DNA of 64,000 nucleotides from Chloroflexota bacterium (GCA_003228195.2 QGNO01000002.1:1-64000); one strand, 5' to 3'. Counted from the stretch's first letter, positions 9,816-18,613 are shown. Notes: generated by a model from the sequence alone, not told the origin. Numbers and translations are program-made.

Positions 9816-10175
9816 TTATCTGCTATATGGGTCAACAAGCCTAATGACATCATCGAGTTCAGGGGTGGAAACTTCCAATATCTGACACCCTGAATTCGAT
9901 TCCATACGATGTATTCGACCTGGAACGAGTCTCACCCAATTATTATGACTCAGTTTGATTCTCTCAGGCTCGACATTGATATCTTCGTATATTAAGACCG
10001 TCCCTTCTCCACTTAGTAGAGAAACACTCTCGTCCTTGTAAGCGTGATACTGGACGCTAGTGCCTTGCCCAGCAAATATAGTTAAAATCTTAATGACATA
10101 CCTGTCCCCGAGAACAAGTATCTGTTCCTGCCCCCAAGGTTTACTAATTATTTTTGATTCTTCATACGCAGACAT
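9816..10175 (-). CDS. Cupin, mannose-6-phosphate isomerase type II-like
   Basis: A 119-residue single cupin. It starts KPWGQEQILVLGDRYVIK and continues with the metal-ligand stretch QYHAYKDES and the second cupin motif GRIHRMES, the pattern seen in the C-terminal isomerase domain of bifunctional mannose-6-phosphate isomerase/GDP-mannose pyrophosphorylase. It would interconvert fructose-6-phosphate and mannose-6-phosphate, or act as a related sugar-phosphate cupin. That fits supply of mannose to the adjacent Dpm1-like enzyme, although it is on the opposite strand. A GTG six bases further upstream (10181) is an alternative start. Confidence 0.65.
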   Translation of the reverse strand: MSAYEESKIISKPWGQEQILVLGDRYVIKILTIFAGQGTSVQYHAYKDESVSLLSGEGTVLIYEDINVEPERIKLSHNNWVRLVPGRIHRMESNSGCQILEVSTPELDDVIRLVDPYSR

Positions 10176-10306
10176 AATCACCAGATGTAATTTTCAGCTA
10201 CAAATAACGTACTTATCTTATCCCAAATATGCTCAACTGTCATAGGTACTCCACTTTTTATCGACTAAACTCATTTCTCATATTTTCGTTTCAAAATCTT
10301 GTGAGC

Positions 10307-10335
10307 TTGAGCCTTCTATTCATTGGTAATAGAAT
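10307..10335 (+). promoter_or_regulatory. Sigma-70-type promoter for the hydantoinase operon
   Basis: TTGAGC at 10307-10312, a 17-base spacer, and TAGAAT at 10330-10335. Predicted transcription starts near 10342, about 26 bases before the hydantoinase ATG at 10368. Confidence 0.5.
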
Positions 10336-10367
10336 CAGTCCACCAACCACCTTATAGGAGGACAACC

Positions 10368-11843
10368 ATGTTGGACTTAGTAATTAAGGGCGGATTAATA
10401 GTAACACCTTCTGGGTCAGGACTGATGGATTTATGGATAAAGGGTGAGCAAATTACCGCGGTCGTTCCAGTAGGGTCAGAGACACCAGAAGCAAAAAAGA
10501 CTATCGACGTATCCGGGAAGATAGTTGTTCCCGGAGGTATAGAACCGCATGCGCACATCGGATTTCCTCAACTGGGAAACACTTGGTTTGCACAAAATGC
10601 TGGACCAGCAGAACAATCGCTCGCGGCAATTTGGGGTGGCACAACCACATTGGTTGACTTTGCTCCAGCAGCTTATCCCGAACTGGAGCCTAACAAGTCG
10701 CCCCTGCAATCAGTTCAAGAACACATGTCGAATTTTGTAGGTAACTGCCATACCGATTATTCAGCTCATTGTAACTATAGGGGCCGAGTAAATACTGAGC
10801 GAATAAATCAAATAAAAGAGCTAATTGATGCCGGTTATCCAAGTTTTAAATTGTTTATATTAAACCCACCATTACGACAAGAAGACGTCACGGATGAAGA
10901 TCAAGCAACAACAGCGTCTGGAGTCGGACCTATGGTAGATATGGGGCGAGTAGCAGCAATAATGGAGCAGCTAAAAGAACATGGAGGAGTAGCCGCGATA
11001 CACGCTGAGGACGAGGACATAGTGCGGTATAACTACGAAACGGCAAAAGCAAAAGGTTTATGGGACTGGCACAATATGCATCTCATACGGTCAAATCTCT
11101 CAGAGGATATATCGGTAAGAAGAGTCATCAAAATTGCTGAACACACCGGAGCCGCAATGTACATAGTACACACAAGCGCCAAGGAAGGTGTGAACGCGAT
11201 AGCTGAAGCCAAGGCAAAAGGCTTACCAATTTATGGAGAAACCATTCTACTTTATGCATCCTTCAACGCAGACAATTATAAGGAGCACGATGGCATGAAA
11301 TACCACACCTACCCTTCTCTCAAATTCGAGGAAGATCGGCAGCGTCTGTGGAATGGATTGCTGAATGGAGACCTGGCTTTCATAGGTACCGACAGTATTG
11401 CAACTAGCTACGAAGGAAAGATAGCTGGAAGAACCATAGCTGATGTCCAGGGTGGCAACATAGGTATTGAGATAAGAATGGGAGTAACCTACACGGAAGG
11501 CGTGATTAAACAAGGAATGTCATTAGGGCGATACGCGGACATTACTTCAACTAACGCAGCTAAGCTTCTAGGATTTTATCCAAGGAAGGGAGCAATCGCT
11601 GTAGGAAGCGATGCAGATATAACAGTAATTGACCCAAACTTTCGAAAAAAACTAACTATGAGTGATTTGCACCTAAAAGATTACAATCCTTGGGAAGGTT
11701 GGGACATCGAAGGTTGGCCTACCACAGTGGTGTTAAGAGGAAAGGTAGTACTAGAAGACAGGAAATTCCGAGGGGACCCCAAAGATGGCAAGCTGATTCC
11801 CAGAAAAATAGACTCTTCTGTCCTAACCAAATCAAGCTTCTAG
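10368..11843 (+). CDS. Dihydropyrimidinase/hydantoinase-family amidohydrolase
   Basis: A 491-residue cyclic amidohydrolase expected to hydrolyse a ring amide such as a hydantoin, dihydropyrimidine or allantoin-like compound. The binuclear metal site is intact: H61 and H63 in EPHAHIGFP, the carboxylated lysine K161 in SFKLFIL, H212 in IHAEDED, H268 in IVHTSAKEG and D342 in IGTDS. An AGGAGG at 10356-10361 lies six bases before the ATG, which rejects the upstream TTG at 10323. It is the first gene of a run with an MDR dehydrogenase, a DapA-type aldolase, an amidohydrolase and an MFS carrier, suggesting uptake and stepwise breakdown of one nitrogenous substrate. Substrate identity cannot be read from the sequence. 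Confidence 0.88.
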   Translation: MLDLVIKGGLIVTPSGSGLMDLWIKGEQITAVVPVGSETPEAKKTIDVSGKIVVPGGIEPHAHIGFPQLGNTWFAQNAGPAEQSLAAIWGGTTTLVDFAPAAYPELEPNKSPLQSVQEHMSNFVGNCHTDYSAHCNYRGRVNTERINQIKELIDAGYPSFKLFILNPPLRQEDVTDEDQATTASGVGPMVDMGRVAAIMEQLKEHGGVAAIHAEDEDIVRYNYETAKAKGLWDWHNMHLIRSNLSEDISVRRVIKIAEHTGAAMYIVHTSAKEGVNAIAEAKAKGLPIYGETILLYASFNADNYKEHDGMKYHTYPSLKFEEDRQRLWNGLLNGDLAFIGTDSIATSYEGKIAGRTIADVQGGNIGIEIRMGVTYTEGVIKQGMSLGRYADITSTNAAKLLGFYPRKGAIAVGSDADITVIDPNFRKKLTMSDLHLKDYNPWEGWDIEGWPTTVVLRGKVVLEDRKFRGDPKDGKLIPRKIDSSVLTKSSF

Positions 11844-11872
11844 CTATTTGGCGCTTACAACAAGGAGATGAC

Positions 11873-12835
11873 ATGCGTGCAGCAAGGATAGTCGGGCCCC
11901 AACAGATAGAACTTTTCGATGCGGAAGAACCCACAATGCAAGATGGTGAGGTGCTCGTTCGAATACAACTGACATCAGTATGTGGAAGCGACTTGCGGCG
12001 TTTTGACAGGGCGCTCCCAGAAGAGGAATATCCACTGCCCAATGCCCACCCATCCCACGAATGCACAGGCGTAATTGAACACAGTAGCTCAGACCTATAT
12101 CGAAAAGGACAACGAGTTATAGCCCTACCATTTAATAGTACTGGCCTAGGCGAGTACATTTCAGTACCTGCATCTAGAATCATTCCACTCCCGGATGAAG
12201 GCGACTTGGCTACTCTCTTAATGTGCCAGCACATGGGCACAGTAATGTTTTCATGCAAACAAATAGGTAGCGTAATTGGGAAAAATGTAGTAATCCTCGG
12301 TCAAGGAGCAATTGGACTTAATTTTACGTACTGGATGCACAGAATGGGAGCTAGGAAAATAATCGTAACGGATCTTGTTGAACACCGACTGAAGGTTGCA
12401 AAATCACTTGGAGCTACGCACACAATTAATGTGGCAAACCAGGACCCAGTCTCAGCGATAACAAACGCAACTAACGGAGATCTGGCTGACGTGGTAATCG
12501 AAGCTGCGGGGGAGCCAGAGACGGTCAATGAAATGTTCAAGGTTCTGAAGCTCCAAGGCATTGCTATAGTTTTCGCAGAACCCCGCATACATGACGAATT
12601 CTTGTTCAACTATGACCAAATGCAAAATCGTTTACCAACAATAGTATCAACTCTAAGTGCACGCACAGATGACCCAGCTCAATGCATCAAGGAGTGTGTC
12701 GATCTGGTTGCTCAAGGGCGACTGGATCTTAGTCACCTAGTTACACACCGCTTGCCCTTTGAACAAGTCCAGAAAGCGTTCGACATTTATAGCAGGAAAT
12801 TAGACAACGTCCTCAAGGTAGTACTGGAGATATGA
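11873..12835 (+). CDS. Zinc-type alcohol dehydrogenase (MDR family)
   Basis: A 320-residue medium-chain dehydrogenase/reductase. The catalytic-zinc region reads SVCGSDLRRFD then HPSHECTGVIE, and the Rossmann fold has VVILGQGAIGLNF followed by an acidic residue (VTDLVEHR), pointing to NAD. It lacks the four-cysteine structural-zinc lobe of classical alcohol dehydrogenases, which explains the short length. CAAGGAG precedes the ATG at 11873; the frame is open further upstream but that part overlaps the hydantoinase. It lies 29 bases downstream of the hydantoinase, so one operon is likely. It would oxidise a hydroxy intermediate; the substrate is unknown. Confidence 0.82.
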   Translation: MRAARIVGPQQIELFDAEEPTMQDGEVLVRIQLTSVCGSDLRRFDRALPEEEYPLPNAHPSHECTGVIEHSSSDLYRKGQRVIALPFNSTGLGEYISVPASRIIPLPDEGDLATLLMCQHMGTVMFSCKQIGSVIGKNVVILGQGAIGLNFTYWMHRMGARKIIVTDLVEHRLKVAKSLGATHTINVANQDPVSAITNATNGDLADVVIEAAGEPETVNEMFKVLKLQGIAIVFAEPRIHDEFLFNYDQMQNRLPTIVSTLSARTDDPAQCIKECVDLVAQGRLDLSHLVTHRLPFEQVQKAFDIYSRKLDNVLKVVLEI

Positions 12836-12869
12836 TAAACTCCACTCCACTAAATTATGGAGGGATATT

Positions 12870-13760
12870 TTGGCTGAACTTGGCAGGCTTCTAACATCTA
12901 TGATCACCCCATTCCAATCAGGGGGAGAGGTAGATTATGAACGAGCTAAAGAACTTGCGGTAAAATTGGTGAATTCAGGTAGTGACGGTGTGGTAGTTGC
13001 TGGAACTACAGGCGAGGCACCTACTCTAACCAGAGAAGAACAAACAAAATTGTTTGAGGAAGTCAGGAATGTGCTTGAACCCCATTTCACTGTAGTAGCT
13101 GGAACCGGAAGCAATAACACAGAGGAAGCTGTCACATATACCCGCGATGCTGAAGAGGTAGGAGTAGATGCTGTACTGCTGGTAACCCCTTACTACAACA
13201 AACCTACTCAGGAAGGTATGTATCAGCATTTCAAATCGATAGCGGGCAGTACAAAGCTACCTTGTATTCTTTACAATGTCCCAGGCCGCACCAATATAAA
13301 CTTGGCGCCAGATACCACGGTGCGATTAAGTGAAATGCCAAATATAGTCGGTATCAAAGAGTCGAGTGCAAACTTTGAGCAAAGCGCCGCCATAATTGAA
13401 CAGGCTAGCGAAGGATTTTTGGTTTGGAGCGGTAATGACGCTGACACTTTTCCCATAATGTGTATGGGCGGCTATGGAGCAATCGCCGTAGCTACTCATT
13501 TAATTGGACGACAATTCAAAGGCATGATGGACATGCTTCTAGATGGATCAGTTGAAGGGGCAGCTTCTGAACACCGGAGGCTATTGCCAATAATGACCGG
13601 GATTTATGATGTCACCAACCCTATACCAATCAGATACTTGCTCGGAGTGGCTGGATTCGATGTTGGAAGCCCTCGCCTACCGCTAACTGACCCGGATGAG
13701 GAAACCAAACGAGTCTTAAAAGAACTCATAAGTAAATATCAGGTAGACCTAACTGTCTAG
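12870..13760 (+). CDS. dapA: Dihydrodipicolinate synthase-family aldolase (DapA)
   Basis: A 296-residue class I aldolase that starts with TTG preceded by GGAGGGA. DapA hallmarks are all present: GTTGEAPTLTREE, TPYYNKPTQEG, Y135 in LYNVPGRT and the Schiff-base lysine K163 in VGIKESSA. The arginine in VPGRT is the residue that binds the carboxylate of aspartate semialdehyde in true 4-hydroxy-tetrahydrodipicolinate synthase, so lysine/peptidoglycan synthesis is plausible. Its position inside a catabolic run also allows a role as a pyruvate-dependent aldolase acting on a breakdown product. The family is certain; the substrate is less so. Confidence 0.85.
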   Translation: MAELGRLLTSMITPFQSGGEVDYERAKELAVKLVNSGSDGVVVAGTTGEAPTLTREEQTKLFEEVRNVLEPHFTVVAGTGSNNTEEAVTYTRDAEEVGVDAVLLVTPYYNKPTQEGMYQHFKSIAGSTKLPCILYNVPGRTNINLAPDTTVRLSEMPNIVGIKESSANFEQSAAIIEQASEGFLVWSGNDADTFPIMCMGGYGAIAVATHLIGRQFKGMMDMLLDGSVEGAASEHRRLLPIMTGIYDVTNPIPIRYLLGVAGFDVGSPRLPLTDPDEETKRVLKELISKYQVDLTV

Positions 13761-13872
13761 GATCATCAGCAACAGGAAAATTAACGAAAATTTAAAGATG
13801 TTTCAAGCCGCACAGATGGCAGTGTTTTAGGCGGTTATGCGCCCCGATCTCAATACTAAAAGCGAGGTTCAA

Positions 13873-14946
13873 ATGATAATCGACAACCATGTGCACGCTT
13901 TTCCAGATCAAGGAGGGCCGGAAACAGGCCCTAATCCTGAATATCACGTGCTTATGATGCAACGAACGGTAAAGGATTTCTGGGGGCGAATGGTTTCAAG
14001 TCATACCGACCCAAAATACATTCCCGGGCCAGATGAAGACGTGGATTTCAAGGTAGGGAAATATGGCAGATTCCATTGGGAGAAATTTGGAGAGTCTTGT
14101 TGGATACAAAGAGGCTCACCGACATTTCAGGCGATGGAACATCCTCCGGAACAGATGATCGCACACATGGATTTAGCCGGGGTAGATATAGGGGTTATTC
14201 AGGCAGAATATCTTGAACTTAACAAAGGTAGAGAGTCATACTTCGCTGAGTGTCTTCGCAAGTGGCCCGACAGATTTATAGGCACTGCTGCTATAAACTA
14301 CGATTTAAGCAAAGATGATCATTACCTCGAATCAGAGATACACAAGCTTACTCATGCTGTTGAAGAAGATGGATTCAAGGCCCTATTTATTTCTCATGTA
14401 GCAAATAGACAACCGATGAATGACACCAGGTGTGATCCGCTTTGGAATGAAGTTGTCAGATTGGGTATCCCAGCATACTTAAACACAGGATTCACTTCAA
14501 GAGAAAACTATTTAGGCCAACTTCAAAGAACCGAGGAAATATTGGAAAAACATCCGGGTCTCAATATCGTAGATGCCCATGTTGGTGGAAATATACGCCA
14601 CCCATCAAATCCTGATTATGTGGAAACCCCCCAAGAACTCGATAAATTATTAAGGACTGGTCGATTCTATATTGAAGTTGGATATGTTTTAGCTTACGAA
14701 AATTTCGATATCTGGGGTGAGGACTCTCAATACCCTTATCCTATACACAAGCAGATTATCAAAACCATTTATGAGACCTATGGTGCTACTACAATGGTAT
14801 GGGGGTCTGATATGCCTTGGGCACTAAGAGTTTCTACCTACCGACAAAATGTAGATTTGATACGACTCCAAACGGAGTTTATGAACAAGAAAGACAGGGA
14901 TCTACTAATTGGCGGTAACTTAGCTCGACTTTTCAAAATTGTCTAG
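13873..14946 (+). CDS. Amidohydrolase-2 (ACMSD-like) metal-dependent hydrolase
   Basis: A 357-residue TIM-barrel amidohydrolase of the ACMSD/amidohydrolase-2 group, whose members decarboxylate or hydrolyse with one metal. It begins MIIDNHVHAFPD (HxH), has LFISHVANRQ, DAHVGGNIRHPSNPD and ends with WGSDMPWALR, giving the last metal-ligand aspartate. GAGG at 13864-13867 lies five bases before this ATG, so the in-frame ATG at 13837 is unlikely. It follows dapA by 112 bases on the same strand and precedes an MFS carrier. It could act on an intermediate released by the hydantoinase or by the aldolase. Confidence 0.8.
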   Translation: MIIDNHVHAFPDQGGPETGPNPEYHVLMMQRTVKDFWGRMVSSHTDPKYIPGPDEDVDFKVGKYGRFHWEKFGESCWIQRGSPTFQAMEHPPEQMIAHMDLAGVDIGVIQAEYLELNKGRESYFAECLRKWPDRFIGTAAINYDLSKDDHYLESEIHKLTHAVEEDGFKALFISHVANRQPMNDTRCDPLWNEVVRLGIPAYLNTGFTSRENYLGQLQRTEEILEKHPGLNIVDAHVGGNIRHPSNPDYVETPQELDKLLRTGRFYIEVGYVLAYENFDIWGEDSQYPYPIHKQIIKTIYETYGATTMVWGSDMPWALRVSTYRQNVDLIRLQTEFMNKKDRDLLIGGNLARLFKIV

Positions 14947-15033
14947 GTACTCCAAACCTTTCCTACTTTGGAAAGAATTCTCTAAACTAGAATAGTTAAC
15001 TGTAATCCGTAACCAAGAAGGAGGCTGAGAACC

Positions 15034-15063
15034 ATGTATCAGCAAATTTCCGCTGTTACATAA
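15034..15063 (+). CDS. Putative 9-codon leader peptide before the MFS carrier
   Basis: An ATG with a strong Shine-Dalgarno (AAGGAGG directly upstream, about eight bases away) opens a frame of nine codons, MYQQISAVT, ending in TAA at 15061-15063, 31 bases before the carrier ATG. The carrier itself has no good ribosome-binding site. The arrangement suggests translational coupling or a regulatory leader peptide; it may also be chance. Confidence 0.4.
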   Translation: MYQQISAVT

Positions 15064-15094
15064 GCAATTAGCCTAGTGGGTGAACAGTTACACA

Positions 15095-16369
15095 ATGGAT
15101 TCAACAGTAAAGAACAATAACTCCCGCATTTTTTATGGCTGGTACATAGTAATAGCGGTATTTTTCGCCAACTGGATGGGCGCAGGAATTGGAGTGCCTG
15201 TTTTCGGCCTATTCTTTAAACCAATGAGCTCCGACTTGGGGTGGACTCGCGCGGTCACTACCGTTCCACTTGTTATGCGCAATGCACTAGCCCAATTCAC
15301 TGGACCAGTAATAGGTCCTCTGGTAGATAAATATGGCCCACGGTATTTAATGACAATCGGTGCCATAATTGCGGGCGTGGGCACAATGCTAATGTCGCAA
15401 ACAAATTCCGTTTGGCAGTTTTTCTTGTTCTTTTCAATTATTGGCGCAGTGGGAAATGCTGGACTTAGTCACATAGTTACTAACACTGCGATAGCCAAAT
15501 GGTTCATTACACGTCGAGGCAGGGCCACAGGGTTAGCTGCGACAGGGATTAATGTCGGCGAAGCAATAATGACACCACTAATACACGTACTTATAACTAC
15601 CATAGGTTGGCGTGGAACTTGGGTATTTATGGGATTAGTACCGTGGTTAATAATTGCTCCCAGTTCATATCTGCTTATGAGGCGTTCTCCAGAGGATATG
15701 GGGCTAAAACCCGACGGGGGCACAAATCCGACTCAGGGCTCAGTTACTTCTACAAAATCTGTAACCCAGCTAGAGGAACCCGTCTGGACACCGAGAGAGG
15801 CCTTCAGAACTCCTACCCTTTGGCTATTACTAGGCGCAATAAGTCTTGGCAATCTATCGGTAAGTGGAGTACTAACACATCAAATACCTTATCTCACTGA
15901 TAACGGCCTTTCCCCAGGAATGGCCGCCCTAACACTAACAACTTATGCAATATTCGCAATTCCCTCAAAAATACTATGGGGATTCTTGTCCGAAAAAATT
16001 CACATTCGATACTTAGGGGCGATCTGTTTAATTGGAAGCTCTATGGGATTGATAATTCTAATGAACGCAGACACCAATACTGAAGCGCTGAGCTTTGGCG
16101 TTGTTTACGGCCTAACTAGAGGGTCATGGGCAGTGGTACAATCATTGCTTTGGGCAGACTACTTTGGCAGGCATTTCCTAGGAAGCATCAGAGGATACAC
16201 CGCGCCTTTTCAGTTGATATCTTGGTTAGGAGGCCCTATATTCGCTGCATTGGTATTCGACACCACAGGAAGTTACACTTATGCGTTCATGCTTTTCATA
16301 GCGTCGTACATATTAGGTGCAGTGATGCTTTTGATCGCCAGCCCCCCCCAAAACAGTGTTAGCCCCTAA
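15095..16369 (+). CDS. MFS transporter, monocarboxylate/oxalate-formate (OFA)-type
   Basis: A 424-residue carrier with about 12 membrane segments. It starts RIFYGWYIVIAVFFANWMGAG, typical of the OFA/monocarboxylate branch, and has the loop motif PLVDKYGPRYL between helices 2 and 3 and the central RRSPEDMGLKPDG before a linker. It should move an organic anion across the cytoplasmic membrane, probably the substrate of the upstream catabolic genes. A GTG at 15080 is an alternative start; the ATG at 15095 has no clear Shine-Dalgarno. It is closely related in architecture to the carrier at 22440-23699. Confidence 0.82.
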   Translation: MDSTVKNNNSRIFYGWYIVIAVFFANWMGAGIGVPVFGLFFKPMSSDLGWTRAVTTVPLVMRNALAQFTGPVIGPLVDKYGPRYLMTIGAIIAGVGTMLMSQTNSVWQFFLFFSIIGAVGNAGLSHIVTNTAIAKWFITRRGRATGLAATGINVGEAIMTPLIHVLITTIGWRGTWVFMGLVPWLIIAPSSYLLMRRSPEDMGLKPDGGTNPTQGSVTSTKSVTQLEEPVWTPREAFRTPTLWLLLGAISLGNLSVSGVLTHQIPYLTDNGLSPGMAALTLTTYAIFAIPSKILWGFLSEKIHIRYLGAICLIGSSMGLIILMNADTNTEALSFGVVYGLTRGSWAVVQSLLWADYFGRHFLGSIRGYTAPFQLISWLGGPIFAALVFDTTGSYTYAFMLFIASYILGAVMLLIASPPQNSVSP

Positions 16370-16377
16370 TTAGACTT

Positions 16378-16399
16378 CTTAATCCCCCATCAGATTAAG
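16378..16399. terminator. Weak bidirectional stem-loop between convergent genes
   Basis: CTTAATC at 16378-16384 pairs with GATTAAG at 16393-16399 across an 8-base loop, in the 43-base gap between the ends of the MFS gene and the cupin gene. The stem is short and AT-rich, so termination is only a suggestion. Confidence 0.3.
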
Positions 16400-16412
16400 T
16401 ATAAAACCTTGG

Positions 16413-16784
16413 TCAGGAGCTAGGGCGTACTTTCCCGTTGTTTTCTGGCGTTCTCGGGAGTACTGAAATACTTGGCCCCTTAAACTCCAGGATTATCTGA
16501 TGATGCCAAGTATCGGCCACGTTGGTTATACTATGCTCTATCCCGCCACCCACTTCCGTATACTGGACATATCCTTCCTCGAACTCGTTAGGAGTGGCTT
16601 GGCTGCCATCTCTATAGCTGCTAATTTTGCTGGGCGTTGTGTACACAAAAACGTAATCGTTCTCATGTCGATGATAATTGGAAGATTGCCCAGGCTGTAA
16701 ACCCATACTCCATACTTTGATCCTATCGTTTTCAAAAATTAACTCTGTGCCAACCTCTTTTGATATTTCTTCCTGTTTAGACAT
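16413..16784 (-). CDS. Small cupin-domain protein
   Basis: A 123-residue single cupin. It has FENDRIKVWSMGLQPGQSS, the first metal motif region YHRHENDYVFVY, and a second region with GGIEHSITN and HHQIILEF. Such proteins are often metal-dependent dioxygenases, isomerases or sugar-binding proteins. Nothing visible fixes the reaction. The start is supported by GAGGGAG upstream of the ATG. It lies downstream of the large TPP enzyme on the same strand with 50 bases between them, so they are probably co-transcribed and may act on related molecules. Confidence 0.65.
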   Translation of the reverse strand: MSKQEEISKEVGTELIFENDRIKVWSMGLQPGQSSNYHRHENDYVFVYTTPSKISSYRDGSQATPNEFEEGYVQYTEVGGGIEHSITNVADTWHHQIILEFKGPSISVLPRTPENNGKVRPSS

Positions 16785-16834
16785 TTATCGCTCCCTCTGA
16801 ATGCTACATAGCTACAAAGAAATGGCCGCTAACT

Positions 16835-18478
16835 CTAACGAAGCCTGTCAGAAAACGCGTATTCTCTTTTGGTGATGATTTCCAAGAGAGCTGGTTGCCC
16901 ATCAGAAACAATTCTTTCTGCTCTCTTAAGTCCTGGTATGATCTCGTTCGGCTTCTCAATTCGCTCGCTATAACCACCCATCGCTTTCACTATTTCTGCA
17001 TAGTTGCCTGTCAAATCTTTGACACCATAACGTTCCTGCGCAATTGGGAACTGCTCTGGTCCATAGATACCCATACCGGAATTGTTAAGCAAAATGGTTA
17101 GGATAGGTATGTTCTCTCTCACACAAGTTTCAAAATCAAGACCTACCATACCAAAGGCAGCATCGCCCATTACATTTATCGCCAATTTGCTCGGCTCAGC
17201 CATCTTAGCTCCCATGATTAGCCCTAGACTGTGCCCAAGCTGAGTGGATTTCCCCCATCCAAGAAACCCTCTAGGGGTAACTGTTTCGTAAAAGGGAGTC
17301 ATCTCATCTCGTGGGCTTCCAGAATCATGAGTTACTATTGATTTTGTCCGATCTATATTGTTCATCAAGTCCCATATGACACGGTAAGGGTTAATAGGAA
17401 TTTCATCAGAAGTAAGTAACGGCATCCACTCTTTCAGCCACGTCCCTTTAATCGAACTTATCTCTTCTTTTACTGAATTGTCCCCTTTATTCGCTTTAGG
17501 AGACCGTTGCTTAACGGCTTCTATTAGTTGTTGCAAAACCAGCTTGCTATCTCCAAGAATCGCGTAATCGGCCGTGTGATCTTTATTGATATCTCGTTCA
17601 TCATTCGTGGAATGGACAATGGTTTTGTCACTTGGAATCCGTGCTCCAAATGAGGTCAGCGTCATACTGCTCCCTATTCCAAAAATAAGATCCGCCTCAC
17701 GAAGGAAATGTACTACTGCACGGGTGGTCGTATGCCCGCCAGCACCCAAAGACAAAGGATGGTTCTCTGGAAATGCACTCTTCCCCGCCAGGGTCGTCAT
17801 AACTGGAGCTGAAAGTATCTCGGAAAGTTCCTTTAATTCATCCGTTGCTTCTGCGTAAAGAACCCCCTGTCCAGCCTGTATGACAGGTCTTGAAGCATGA
17901 ATTAACGCCTCAGCGACTTTCTCTACATCTCGAGGGTCTCCAGCTGCTCTGTTAGGCTCTACAGGCCTATAGATGTTTAACGAGTCTTCCAGTTCTGCCG
18001 ATGCAATGTCACTTGGTATTTCAAGAAGAACCGGACCGGGATGACCGGTCCTCATTAGATAAAACGCTCGCCGCATTAGCTCTGGAATACGTTCCACCAG
18101 ATTTATCTGAGCAGACCATTTGGTAATTTCTCTATAACTTACAGCTGGACTAAAAGTCGGGGTAACGCCCGATCTGGCTCTTGAATCAGCAGCAGGTAAC
18201 GCCAAAATTGGGACAGAGTCATCATAAGCTTGAGCAATACCAGGGAAAGCATTTTCAGCCCCTGCTTGCGCCTGCATAGCAAAAACTCCTATCCGTTTGC
18301 CATTACTCACCCGGCTATATCCATCTACCAGGTTTACCCCCACACGCTCTTGGCGAAAAATTATTGGCCTAATTCCAACTTTTGCACACGCCTCAATTAA
18401 AGGGCTACTAGGTATACACCCAATAAAATCGACTTTTTCCATTTTGAGTATTTCGGCAATTGCAGAGACCCCGTTCAT
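16835..18478 (-). CDS. Acetolactate synthase-like thiamine pyrophosphate enzyme
   Basis: A 547-residue TPP enzyme with the three-domain order of acetolactate synthase/benzoylformate decarboxylase relatives. The N-terminal Pyr domain holds the activating glutamate in FRQERVGVNLVDGYSR, then comes the central domain, and the C-terminal PP domain has NVMGDAAFGM then ILLNNSGMG, the metal-diphosphate motif. It would cleave or ligate 2-oxo acids. A GGGAGGG before the ATG supports the start. Family members with IGCIPSSP at the N-terminus are mostly uncharacterised, so acetolactate synthase itself is not claimed. It is divergent from the SDR operon at 18606 and shares a 127-base control region with it. 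Confidence 0.8.
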   Translation of the reverse strand: MNGVSAIAEILKMEKVDFIGCIPSSPLIEACAKVGIRPIIFRQERVGVNLVDGYSRVSNGKRIGVFAMQAQAGAENAFPGIAQAYDDSVPILALPAADSRARSGVTPTFSPAVSYREITKWSAQINLVERIPELMRRAFYLMRTGHPGPVLLEIPSDIASAELEDSLNIYRPVEPNRAAGDPRDVEKVAEALIHASRPVIQAGQGVLYAEATDELKELSEILSAPVMTTLAGKSAFPENHPLSLGAGGHTTTRAVVHFLREADLIFGIGSSMTLTSFGARIPSDKTIVHSTNDERDINKDHTADYAILGDSKLVLQQLIEAVKQRSPKANKGDNSVKEEISSIKGTWLKEWMPLLTSDEIPINPYRVIWDLMNNIDRTKSIVTHDSGSPRDEMTPFYETVTPRGFLGWGKSTQLGHSLGLIMGAKMAEPSKLAINVMGDAAFGMVGLDFETCVRENIPILTILLNNSGMGIYGPEQFPIAQERYGVKDLTGNYAEIVKAMGGYSERIEKPNEIIPGLKRAERIVSDGQPALLEIITKREYAFSDRLR

Positions 18479-18576
18479 AAAACCCTCCCGATAGAAAATT
18501 GCAGTAAGTCTATCACTTCACAAAACAACGTCCCATTTTAGACCGGGAATCCGTCGTATTTGTCTTTTTATCATTT

Positions 18577-18613
18577 AATGGCATTGTGGTAAGGTCTGCA
18601 CCACAATGTCATT
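18577..18613 (+). promoter_or_regulatory. 14-bp inverted repeat spanning the SDR start codon
   Basis: Bases 18577-18590 and 18600-18613 are inverted copies with a single G-T exception, separated by nine bases. The inner arms read CATTGTGGT and ACCACAATG, and the last three of those bases are the SDR start codon (18606-18608). As DNA it is a good dimeric operator in the divergent TPP-enzyme/SDR control region; as RNA it would bury the start codon. Confidence 0.6.

Noticed and set aside
10323-10367. Longer N-terminus for the hydantoinase starting at TTG 10323
   Set aside because: The AGGAGG at 10356-10361 is correctly spaced for the ATG at 10368, and the extra residues do not match the family start.
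11690-11872. Longer N-terminus for the MDR dehydrogenase
   Set aside because: That part overlaps the hydantoinase gene in another frame; CAAGGAG sits just before the ATG at 11873.
14958-14975. Stem-loop CTTTCC/GGAAAG after the amidohydrolase gene
   Set aside because: Only six base pairs, a competing pairing (CCAAA/TTTGG) exists, and no T-run follows.
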